Shown: positions 1-5,143 of the stretch, piece by piece
How the letters are laid out: each line of letters opens with the position of its first letter
Numbering within the stretch: the first letter of the stretch is position 1
Assembly: GCA_018268695.1 (NCBI GenBank)
Contig: JAFDWD010000851.1
Location: forward strand, 1-5,595
DNA length: 5,595 nucleotides
DNA from: Actinomycetota bacterium
Lineage (GTDB): Bacteria; Actinomycetota; Thermoleophilia; Solirubrobacterales; 70-9
Reading direction: 5' to 3'
Made by a program: the position numbers and the translations under genes
The notes under the pieces: model-generated
Databases searched by the model: none
Told to the model about the DNA's origin: nothing
What the model saw: the letters and a program-made list of their open reading frames with translations, nothing else

Positions 1-1431
1 ATCGGCGCCGCCCACCATCTGCAGGAACGTTCGCCCGGCAAGAGCTACGCGATCCTCGAGGCCCGCGAGGCGATCGGCGGCACCTGGGACCTCTTCCGCT
101 ACCCGGGCATCCGCTCCGACTCCGACATGCACACGCTCGGGTATCGCTTTCGTCCCTGGACGGCGGCCAAGTCGATCGCCGACGGCGCCTCGATCCTCGA
201 ATACGTGCGTGACACCGCGCGCGAGGGCGGGATCGACAAGAAGGTGCGCTTCGGCCATCGGGTCGTGAAGGCGTCCTGGTCGAGCGAGGAAGCACGCTGG
301 ACGGTGACGGCGGAGCGCAACGACGGCTCGACCGTGACGATCTCGTGCGCCTTCCTCTTCAACTGCAGCGGGTACTACCGCTACGACGAGGGCTACACCC
401 CCGAGTTCGCCGGGATCGAGGACTTCCAGGGTCAGGTCATCCATCCTCAGCACTGGCCCGAGGAGGCCGACTACGCGGGGAAGCGGGTGGTCGTGATCGG
501 CTCCGGCGCGACCGCGGTGACCCTGGTGCCGGCGATGGCGAAGGACGCGGAGCACGTGACGATGCTGCAGCGCTCGCCCACCTACGTAGTCTCGCTGCCG
601 GGCGAAGACCCGGTGGCCGAGTTCCTTCGCAAGTTCCTCCCGCACCGCGCCGTCTATCCGATCGTCCGCTGGAAGAACGTCGCGCTGCAGAGCTTCAACT
701 ATCGGCTCTCGCGCAAGCGGCCGGGTCTGATGAAGAAGTTCCTCCGCAAGGGCCTCGAAAAAGGGCTGCCGGCCGGCTACGACATCGACACGCACTTCAA
801 GCCGAACTACAACCCCTGGGACCAGCGCCTCTGCGTGGTCCCCGACGGCGACCTGTTCGAGGTGATCCGCGACGGCAGCGCCGACATCGTCACCGACCAC
901 ATCGACCACTTCGCGGCGAACGGGATCAAGCTCAAATCGGGAAAGGAGCTGGAGGCCGACATCATCGTCACGGCGACGGGGCTGAACCTCCTGTTCCTCG
1001 GTGGGATGAAGCTCGAGGTCGACGGCGAGGAACCGAACCAGGGCGACCTGCTGATCTACCGCGGGATGATGCTCGCCGACATCCCGAACCTCGCCTTCAC
1101 GATCGGCTATACCAACGCCTCGTGGACGCTGAAGGCCGACCTGGTCGCCGAATACGTGTGCCGTCTCTTGAACCACATGGACGCGAACGGCTACGACATC
1201 TGCGCGCCGCACCTGAGCGACCCGAGCATCGTCCCGGAGCCGATCATGGACTTCACCTCCGGCTACGTCCTGCGCTCGGTCGCCGACCTGCCGAAGCAGG
1301 GGTCGAAAGAGCCGTGGAAACTGCGCCAGAACTACGCGATCGATCTGCGCAGCCTCCGTTACGGGACGCTCGAGGACGGCGCGATGACGTTCTCGCGGAA
1401 GGTGCGCGTGCCCGAGAAGGTCGCCGCCTGA
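1..1431 (+). CDS. ethA: EthA-like FAD/NADPH Baeyer-Villiger monooxygenase (5' partial)
   Basis: This is a class B flavoprotein monooxygenase. The family uses FAD and NADPH to insert oxygen into ketones or to S-oxidise thioamides and sulfides. The frame is open from base 1 to the TGA at 1429-1431, giving 476 visible residues. The first residues (IGAAHHLQ) are the tail of the N-terminal FAD GxGxxG fold, so about 16 residues and the start lie outside the window. GGTWDLFRYPGIRSDSDM follows the fold, as in EthA. The type I Baeyer-Villiger fingerprint FxGxxxHxxxWP matches exactly at 424-459. The second dinucleotide motif GSGATA at 499-516 should bind NADPH. ATGLN near 975 is the usual C-terminal flavin-side motif. 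From memory, similarity to mycobacterial EthA (489 aa) runs end to end, including YTNASWTLKADLV and the PKQGS region. Its natural substrate is unknown. The stop overlaps the next gene's start. An EthR-like regulator, if present, would be upstream of this window. Confidence 0.93.
   Translation: MGAAHHLQERSPGKSYAILEAREAIGGTWDLFRYPGIRSDSDMHTLGYRFRPWTAAKSIADGASILEYVRDTAREGGIDKKVRFGHRVVKASWSSEEARWTVTAERNDGSTVTISCAFLFNCSGYYRYDEGYTPEFAGIEDFQGQVIHPQHWPEEADYAGKRVVVIGSGATAVTLVPAMAKDAEHVTMLQRSPTYVVSLPGEDPVAEFLRKFLPHRAVYPIVRWKNVALQSFNYRLSRKRPGLMKKFLRKGLEKGLPAGYDIDTHFKPNYNPWDQRLCVVPDGDLFEVIRDGSADIVTDHIDHFAANGIKLKSGKELEADIIVTATGLNLLFLGGMKLEVDGEEPNQGDLLIYRGMMLADIPNLAFTIGYTNASWTLKADLVAEYVCRLLNHMDANGYDICAPHLSDPSIVPEPIMDFTSGYVLRSVADLPKQGSKEPWKLRQNYAIDLRSLRYGTLEDGAMTFSRKVRVPEKVAA
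424..459 (+). other. Type I Baeyer-Villiger monooxygenase fingerprint
   Basis: The codons spell F-Q-G-Q-V-I-H-P-Q-H-W-P, an exact match to the family signature FxGxxxHxxxW(P/D). The signature lies just before the NADPH-binding GSGATA at 499-516. It separates true Baeyer-Villiger enzymes from other flavin-containing monooxygenases. Confidence 0.9.
1414..1420 (+). promoter_or_regulatory. Shine-Dalgarno GAGAAGG deciding a CTG start
   Basis: GAGAAGG lies inside the last codons of the EthA-like gene. It ends 7 nt before CTG at 1428, an ideal spacing. No ATG, GTG or TTG occurs in the GH5 frame between 1317 and the signal-peptide region, so this site is the main argument for the non-standard start. 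Confidence 0.6.
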
Positions 1432-2465
1432 GGCGGGTCCTTCTCCTCGCCTTCGCCTTCCTGCTGGTCGGGGCGGCGCCGGCGGCGGCGAAGCCCTGGA
1501 TCGGTGTCCAGGGCAACCACCTGGTCGACGCCTCGGGCCGGACGGTGCGCCTGCTCGGCGTGAACCGCTCCGGCACCGAGTACCAGTGCCAACAGGGATA
1601 CGGGTTCTTCGACGGTCCCAGCGACACCGCCTCGATCCGGGCGATGAAGTCGTGGCGCATCAACTCGGTGCGGGTGCCGCTGAACGAGACCTGCTGGCTG
1701 GGGATCAACGGGATCCCGGCGAAGTACGGGGGAGAGGCCTATCGGCGGGCGATCCGCGCCTGGGTCACCCGGCTCGAGCGCGCCGGCCTCTACGTCATCC
1801 TCGACCTCCACTGGGCCGCGCCCGGCTCCGAGCAGGCGACCGGGATCGTCCCGCTGCCCGACGCCGATCACGCGCCGGACTTCTGGCGCTCGGTCGCCGC
1901 CGAATATCGCGACGACCACGCGGTCCTCTTCGACCTCTACAACGAGCCGCACGATGTGGGGTGGGGGTGCTGGGAGCACGGCTGCGAGATCCACGACGAA
2001 CGGGTCGGCGACTACCGCGCCGCGGGGATGACCGAACTGGTCGAAGCGGTGCGCTCCACCGGCGCCACCCAGCCGGTGATGCTCGGCGGCACCGAGTGGG
2101 CCCGCGACGACGACGGCTGGCTTGCCCACCTTCCCCCCGATCCGGCCGACGCCGAGGTTGCCTCCAACCACACCTACAACTTCAGCGCCTGCTTCGGCAG
2201 CTGTCGCGCCGCCCTGGCGAAGATCGCCCGGACCCATCCCGTCGTCACCGGCGAGCTGGGCGAGGGCGACTGCCGCACGACCTACATCGACCCCTACATG
2301 CAATGGGCCGACCGCCACGGCATCTCCTACCTCGCCTGGGCCTGGGACACCCACGGCGGCTGGACCTGCAAGGCGGGCCCGTCCCTGATCAAGGCCTACG
2401 ACGGCACCCCGACCGCCTTCGGAAGGGGGTTCCGGGAACACCTGCGGGCATTGGGGAAGGGCTAG
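1428..2465 (+). CDS. Secreted glycoside hydrolase family 5 (cellulase-like)
   Basis: A retaining beta-glycosidase of family GH5, probably acting outside the cell on a beta-glucan or beta-mannan; the substrate cannot be read from sequence. From CTG 1428 it has 345 residues. It opens with a signal peptide: R2-R3, a hydrophobic core 4-17, and an A-x-A site before K22. The GH5 barrel follows, with R82 (NSVRVP), H128-W129 (DLHW), acid/base E173 in N-E-P, H248 and Y250 (NHTY), nucleophile E276 in TGELG, and W304/W306 near the end. Eight cysteines (54, 89, 181, 186, 255, 259, 282, 314) could form four disulfides, which fits export. There is no carbohydrate-binding module. The start overlaps the EthA-like stop as CTGA with a good Shine-Dalgarno, implying coupling. 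The nearest standard starts are GTG 1314, which would put 38 residues before the signal, and GTG 1545, which would delete the signal and first strand. Function is secure; the start is less so. Confidence 0.88.
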   Translation: MRRVLLLAFAFLLVGAAPAAAKPWIGVQGNHLVDASGRTVRLLGVNRSGTEYQCQQGYGFFDGPSDTASIRAMKSWRINSVRVPLNETCWLGINGIPAKYGGEAYRRAIRAWVTRLERAGLYVILDLHWAAPGSEQATGIVPLPDADHAPDFWRSVAAEYRDDHAVLFDLYNEPHDVGWGCWEHGCEIHDERVGDYRAAGMTELVEAVRSTGATQPVMLGGTEWARDDDGWLAHLPPDPADAEVASNHTYNFSACFGSCRAALAKIARTHPVVTGELGEGDCRTTYIDPYMQWADRHGISYLAWAWDTHGGWTCKAGPSLIKAYDGTPTAFGRGFREHLRALGKG

Positions 2466-2482
2466 GGCGGTCGCGGCCGTCC
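2465..2482 (+). terminator. Possible weak hairpin terminator after GH5
   Basis: GGGCGG and CCGTCC pair over 6 bp (one G-T wobble) around a TCGCGG loop. The left arm uses the last base of the TAG stop. There is no T-tract, so intrinsic termination is doubtful; it may instead stabilise the mRNA 3' end. Confidence 0.25.
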
Positions 2483-2514
2483 GAGAGGCGGGTGCGCGGA
2501 ACGCCTGGTCGACT

Positions 2515-2538
2515 TTGACCACACCAGGGTGTGGTCAA
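2515..2538. promoter_or_regulatory. Perfect 11+11 bp dyad, candidate operator
   Basis: The arms TTGACCACACC and GGTGTGGTCAA are exact reverse complements separated by AG. The dyad lies 50 nt after the GH5 stop and about 100 nt before the ATG of the DUF2630 gene. The 2-nt centre is too short for a good RNA loop and there is no T-tract, so a dimeric regulator's site (TetR/GntR size) is more likely than a terminator. The binding protein is unknown. Confidence 0.55.
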
Positions 2539-2558
2539 TCCACGCAGCGGCGAATCCG

Positions 2559-2572
2559 GTGTTGTGCAACAC
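2559..2572. promoter_or_regulatory. Second dyad 6+6 bp, candidate operator
   Basis: GTGTTG and CAACAC are exact inverted arms around a TG centre. The centre is 39 bp from that of the 2515-2538 dyad. The right half of the first dyad (GGTGTGGTCAA) resembles the left part of this one (GGTGTTGTGCAA), so both could bind the same protein with different affinity. The case is weaker because the arms are short. Confidence 0.3.
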
Positions 2573-2625
2573 GCACCGAACTCAGGAGTCCTCACGAACC
2601 CTCCCGAGCGATCTCGCCGGCTGGG

Positions 2626-2631
2626 TAATCT
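2626..2631 (+). promoter_or_regulatory. -10 box TAATCT of a probable leaderless promoter
   Basis: TAATCT matches TAnnnT and ends 7 nt before the ATG at 2639. Transcription would therefore start at or next to the A of the start codon, giving a leaderless mRNA, which is common in actinobacteria. No clear -35 box is visible. AAGG at 2632-2635 is too close (3 nt) to act as a normal Shine-Dalgarno, which supports the leaderless reading. Confidence 0.5.
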
Positions 2632-2638
2632 AAGGCGC

Positions 2639-2920
2639 ATGGACGACCAGCAAGTACTCGATCGCATCGACAGCCTCGTCAAAGAAGAGGAGGAGCTCCT
2701 TCATCGGCACGAGGGAGAGGGCCTCGACGACGACGAGCACGCCCGCCTCGAAGAGATCAAAGTCCAGCTCGACAAGACCTGGGACTACCTGCGCCAGCGC
2801 CGCTCCCTCCGCGAGGCCGGCGACGACCCCGATCAGGCGAGCATGCGCGACGGCGGCACGGTCGAGGACTACGGCACCGTCACGCCCTACGACGACACCG
2901 AGGGCGACGCCCCCGAATAG
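2639..2920 (+). CDS. DUF2630 family small acidic protein
   Basis: A 93-residue cytoplasmic protein of unknown function, recognised as DUF2630, a family found mainly in actinobacteria. It shows MDDQQVLDRIDSLVKEEEEL at residues 1-20, a second helix with EHARLEEIKVQLDKTWD around 33-49, then LRQRRSLREAG and a D-P-D-Q turn. The two charged helices probably form a helical hairpin or coiled coil. The tail after residue 70 is acidic and probably disordered, and is somewhat longer than I recall for the family. There is no signal peptide or membrane segment. I chose ATG 2639 because the family's M-D-D start falls there and a -10 box precedes it by 7 nt. The frame stays open upstream to GTG 2531, but that extension has no family-like sequence. 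The gene converges with the SnoaL-like gene across an 18-nt gap. Confidence 0.85.
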   Translation: MDDQQVLDRIDSLVKEEEELLHRHEGEGLDDDEHARLEEIKVQLDKTWDYLRQRRSLREAGDDPDQASMRDGGTVEDYGTVTPYDDTEGDAPE

Positions 2921-2933
2921 GCGGCGCGCCGCC
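2920..2933. terminator. GC-only palindrome between convergent genes
   Basis: GGCGGCGCGCCGCC is a perfect 14-bp palindrome that can fold as a 5-bp stem with a CGCG loop in either transcript. It starts on the last base of the DUF2630 stop and ends 5 nt from the stop of the opposing gene, the right place for a bidirectional terminator. No T-tract is present, so this is tentative. Confidence 0.3.
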
Positions 2934-2938
2934 GTCCC

Positions 2939-3277
2939 TCAGAGGTTCCAGCCGAAATACACCTCGGCGCGAACCTGCTTGTCCCCGTCGAAGGTGAGCA
3001 CCTCGGTGTTCCGGAACCGGCTGCCGTCCTTCCTGGTCGCCTCGTAGGTCACCACGACCTCGTCGCCGTCCTCGATCAGCCGCACGAACTGGAACGCGGT
3101 CAACGAGCCCGAGCCCGGCCAGCACCGCTCGAACCACCCGTCCCGATCGAGTCCCTCCTCGTCGGCGGGCGAGTGGAATCCGAACTCCTCCCCGATCAGC
3201 CCCTCGACCTTCTCCCGGTCCCCCGCCGCGAACGCGCGGTAGTGCTCCTTCGCCATCTCGATCCTGTCCCGTGCCAT
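2939..3277 (-). CDS. SnoaL/NTF2-like small protein
   Basis: A 112-residue cytoplasmic protein with the SnoaL-like polyketide cyclase / NTF2 cone fold. Members range from cyclases and isomerases to proteins that only bind ligands, so no reaction is assigned. The fold pattern is visible: helix MAKEHYRAFAAGDREKVEGL at residues 8-27, the strand EEFGFHSP at 30-37, D-R-D-G-W-F-E-R-C-W at 44-53, then strands at 61-67 (AFQFVRL), 73-79 (EVVVTYE region), 88-96 (RNTEVLTFD) and a last strand ending EVYFGWN, typical of the family's final sheet. The start is ATG 3277 because AAAGGAG precedes it by 6 nt. Longer in-frame starts up to about 3373 would add a Pro/Arg/Gly-rich stretch unlike the family and would run into the tRNA upstream region. 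The gene is divergent from tRNA-Cys and convergent with the DUF2630 gene, so it is probably monocistronic. Confidence 0.82.
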   Translation of the reverse strand: MARDRIEMAKEHYRAFAAGDREKVEGLIGEEFGFHSPADEEGLDRDGWFERCWPGSGSLTAFQFVRLIEDGDEVVVTYEATRKDGSRFRNTEVLTFDGDKQVRAEVYFGWNL

Positions 3278-3283
3278 CTCCGG

Positions 3284-3290
3284 CTCCTTT
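3284..3290 (-). promoter_or_regulatory. Shine-Dalgarno AAAGGAG of the SnoaL-like gene
   Basis: On the minus strand AAAGGAG sits 6 nt before ATG 3277. It is the strongest ribosome site in the window and fixes the start over longer in-frame alternatives. Confidence 0.75.
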
Positions 3291-3380
3291 CGTCGATTTG
3301 TCCCGTCCCAGAAAGGACCGCTCCGGCGCCCCAAGCTCATCGGACCCCGAGGCGGACCGCCCCGCACCTCCATCCGCGGG

Positions 3381-3386
3381 CATAAT
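3381..3386 (+). promoter_or_regulatory. Possible -10 box CATAAT of tRNA-Cys
   Basis: CATAAT lies 11 nt before the first base of the tRNA, consistent with a short 5' leader. It sits between two copies of CCGCGG (3374-3379 and 3394-3399), the second running into the tRNA. No convincing -35 box is seen, so confidence is limited. Confidence 0.35.
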
Positions 3387-3397
3387 GCGCAGTCCGC

Positions 3398-3468
3398 GGC
3401 GCCCTGGCGGAGTGGCTACGCAGCGGCCTGCAAAGCCGTTTACACCGGTTCGATTCCGGTGGGCGCCT
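3398..3468 (+). tRNA. tRNA-Cys (anticodon GCA)
   Basis: A full 71-nt cloverleaf can be drawn. The acceptor is GGCGCCC with GGGCGCC at 3461-3467. The 3-bp D stem is GCG/CGC, with GTGG in the loop. The anticodon stem GCGGC/GCCGT (first pair G-U) holds loop CTGCAAA, so the anticodon is GCA at 3430-3432. The variable region is 4 nt. The T stem is ACCGG/CCGGT with loop TTCGATT. The discriminator base T3468 is the one expected for cysteine tRNAs. CCA is not encoded, so it must be added after transcription. The core from CAGCGGCCTGCAAAGCCGT onward is typical of bacterial tRNA-Cys. It decodes UGC and UGU. Confidence 0.96.
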
Positions 3469-3503
3469 TACTGATCGGTTCGATGACAGCTCGCTTGCGG
3501 GTA

Positions 3504-3523
3504 GCCTCTCTTCGATGAGGGGC
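3504..3523 (+). terminator. Hairpin downstream of tRNA-Cys, possible terminator
   Basis: GCCTCTC pairs with GAGGGGC (7 bp, one wobble) around loop TTCGAT, 35 nt after the tRNA. The position suits a tRNA transcript terminator, but no T-run follows. The right arm also contains the GAGGGG that could serve as Shine-Dalgarno for the small ORF at 3529. Confidence 0.35.
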
Positions 3524-3528
3524 CGTCT

Positions 3529-3651
3529 CTGAAGCTGCACTACTCGGTCGCGATGGTTGCTGTCGGCCTTGTGGCTATGACTCTGTTCTCGCTTGTGGTC
3601 CTTCCGTGGTGGGGGAGCGATCCACTCTGGTCGTTGGCCGAACTGCTCTAG
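3529..3651 (+). CDS. Possible small single-pass membrane protein or gene remnant
   Basis: I do not recognise this ORF. From CTG 3529 it gives 40 residues beginning M-K-L-H-Y, with a hydrophobic stretch at about 7-25, then LPWWGSDPLW and a short tail to TAG 3649-3651. GAGGGG at 3517-3522 is 6 nt before that CTG. The first standard start is ATG 3553 (32 residues), which has no ribosome site. A stop at 3502-3504 bounds the frame upstream. Codons such as GTT, GCT and CTT are frequent, so third positions are less GC-rich than in neighbouring genes, suggesting foreign or decaying DNA. The hydrophobic segment followed by L-P-W-W resembles the first helix of multi-pass actinobacterial membrane proteins, so a truncated remnant is as likely as a real small protein. 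Its last 77 nt are antisense to the FAD monooxygenase 3' end. Confidence 0.25.
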   Translation: MKLHYSVAMVAVGLVAMTLFSLVVLPWWGSDPLWSLAELL

Positions 3652-5110
3652 CGCCGAACCATTTGGCCAGCGACCGGATGAGGTCGGCATCGTCTCGCTC
3701 TCCGACCCAGGCGGCGTGGCCGTCGGGGCGGATCAGGACCGCGGCGGGGGAGTCGACCTCGCCGATCGCAGGGAGGTCCCAGGACTCTTCGCATCGAGCA
3801 TCGATCAGGTTGACGCGATCCGTCCAGCCGTCGATCTCGAGGGCGCCCGGCTTGCCGAGGTTCAGCAGGAGCGGCCGCGCTCGGCGCATCAGCTCGTAGA
3901 CGGTCGTCGGGCCATCGTCGGTGATGAGGTCGAGATCGGGCATGCGGCGGCCGAGCAGGGGATGGTCGTCGCCGAGGTCGTAGCGGACGCCGAGGCCTGA
4001 GGCGAGCGCGCCGAGGTGCTTGCGCGGCTCCTCCATCGCGGTGACCGCCGTGAGCGTGCCGGCCAGCGCTTCGGTTCGCGGGTCGGCCCGGGTCAGGGCG
4101 TTGAGGGACATCGTGTACGTGAGCGACTCGGCGACCGCCGGGTGGCGCTCCTCCTGGTAGGTGTCGAGGAGGCTCTCGGGGGAGATGCCCTTCACCACCT
4201 GGGCCAGCTTCCAGCCGAGGTTCACCGCGTCGCCCATGCCGAGGGGTATCCCCTGGCCGCCCATCGGGGAGTGGATGTGGGTGGCGTCGCCGGCCAGCAG
4301 CACCCGACCCTCGCGGTAGGAGGCCGCCTGCCGGGTGGTGTCGGTGAAGCGCGAGATCCAGGTCGGGCTGTGGACTCCGTGGTCGGTGCCGTAGACGACG
4401 AAGAGCGCGTCGCGCAGTTCGTCGAGGGTGGGGTGATCACCGGATTCAAGGCGCGCCTCGGGGACGACGACGCGCAGGTTGTCGCCTCCGTCCGTCGGGC
4501 CGATGCCGCCGACGCCGAGCGGGCCGCGATGGAAGCCGAAGCCGGACCTGTCGGTCATCTGGGCCTCGGCGATGATCGTGCTCTTGGTCGCCTTCGCGCC
4601 GGGGAAGTCGATCCCGGCGCCCTTACGGACCGCACTGCGGCCGCCGTCGCAGCCGACGAGGAAGCGGGTGCGGAGCGTGCCGCCGCCGGCGAGCTCGACG
4701 TCGACCCCCTCGTCGTCCTGGGCGAAGCCGACGACCTCCTTGCCGTAACCCACGACCACGCCGAGCTCCCCGATCCACCCGGCCATGATCCGCTCGATGT
4801 CCTTCTGCCACAGCGCCAGCCCGTAGGGGTGGCGGGTGGGGAAGTCGGAGATGTCGATCTTGGTCTCGCCGAAGGAGATGATCTGCGCCGTGCGACCCGC
4901 GGCCAGGAAGCGGTCGGCGGCGCCGCGCTGGTCGAGGAGCTCGATCGCCCGCGAGTGAAGGCCGCCCGCCCGCGAGCCATCCAGACCCTGGTCGGGCCGC
5001 CGCTCGAGGACCACCGCCTCGACCCCGGCGAGCGCCAACTCCGCTCCCAGCATCATCCCCGTCGGGCCGCCGCCGACGATCACCACCGCATGCTCGGTCG
5101 TCTCGGTCAT
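3575..5110 (-). CDS. FAD-dependent aromatic hydroxylase (PgaE/RdmE/Rox-like)
   Basis: A class A flavoprotein monooxygenase of 511 residues that would hydroxylate an aromatic or polyketide-like substrate using FAD and NAD(P)H; relatives act on anthracyclines, angucyclines and rifamycins. The motifs are in order: GGGPTG at 13-18 with E36 after the second strand (FAD dinucleotide fold), R54 in the HSRAIELL helix, the DG motif C154-D155-G156 to S159 binding FAD and NADPH, and the GD motif LLAGDATH at 271-278 with H280-S281-P282. GGQG then begins the long helix GDAVNLGWKLA. A C-terminal thioredoxin-like domain runs from about 395 to the WFG near 490, usual for this subfamily. The last ~22 residues after WFG (ARAVRPTTRV onward) look unlike the family and are encoded by a hairpin region. 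The start is ATG 5110 because GAGGAG lies 7 nt upstream; a start at 5248 would translate promoter DNA. The gene is divergent from proS. Confidence 0.92.
   Translation of the reverse strand: MTETTEHAVVIVGGGPTGMMLGAELALAGVEAVVLERRPDQGLDGSRAGGLHSRAIELLDQRGAADRFLAAGRTAQIISFGETKIDISDFPTRHPYGLALWQKDIERIMAGWIGELGVVVGYGKEVVGFAQDDEGVDVELAGGGTLRTRFLVGCDGGRSAVRKGAGIDFPGAKATKSTIIAEAQMTDRSGFGFHRGPLGVGGIGPTDGGDNLRVVVPEARLESGDHPTLDELRDALFVVYGTDHGVHSPTWISRFTDTTRQAASYREGRVLLAGDATHIHSPMGGQGIPLGMGDAVNLGWKLAQVVKGISPESLLDTYQEERHPAVAESLTYTMSLNALTRADPRTEALAGTLTAVTAMEEPRKHLGALASGLGVRYDLGDDHPLLGRRMPDLDLITDDGPTTVYELMRRARPLLLNLGKPGALEIDGWTDRVNLIDARCEESWDLPAIGEVDSPAAVLIRPDGHAAWVGERDDADLIRSLAKWFGARAVRPTTRVDRSPTTEGPQARTES
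3626..3678. repeat. 17-bp imperfect inverted repeat at the 3' end of the monooxygenase
   Basis: Arms 3626-3642 (TCTGGTCGTTGGCCGAA) and 3662-3678 (TTTGGCCAGCGACCGGA) pair over 17 positions with three G-T wobbles around a 19-nt loop. GCCGAAC also occurs twice in direct orientation at 3637-3643 and 3653-3659. The structure covers the last coding turns of the monooxygenase and the end of the small plus-strand ORF. It could act as a terminator or RNA-stabilising hairpin, though no T-tract follows on either strand. Confidence 0.6.
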
Positions 5111-5118
5111 ACACACAC

Positions 5119-5124
5119 TCCTCG
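5119..5124 (-). promoter_or_regulatory. Shine-Dalgarno GAGGAG of the FAD monooxygenase
   Basis: On the minus strand, GAGGAG is followed by 7 nt (TGTGTGT) and then the third-position spacer before ATG 5110. It supports this start over ATG 5248, which would place the promoter inside the gene. Confidence 0.65.
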
Positions 5125-5143
5125 CCTCGATCCTCACCTTTGA

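Noticed and set aside
345..1427. Long upstream extension of the GH5 frame, giving a 706-residue protein
   Set aside because: It is an Arg/Pro/Ala-rich out-of-frame reading of the EthA-like gene, and the signal peptide in the middle marks the real N-terminus.
1359..2522. 387-codon minus-strand frame opposite GH5
   Set aside because: A Gly/Ala/Val-rich shadow with no recognisable motif; GC-rich genes often leave open antisense frames. The plus-strand GH5 has complete catalytic motifs.
2531..2638. N-terminal extension of the DUF2630 protein from GTG 2531
   Set aside because: The family's usual M-D-D start falls at 2639 just after a -10 box, and the extension would translate the dyads.
3278..3383. 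Longer starts for the SnoaL-like gene
   Set aside because: The added residues are Gly/Pro/Arg-rich and unlike the family, and AAAGGAG points to ATG 3277.
4016..5143. 375-codon plus-strand frame opposite the FAD monooxygenase
   Set aside because: Shadow frame of low-complexity composition, with no ribosome site or family resemblance. The minus-strand gene carries all the flavoenzyme motifs.
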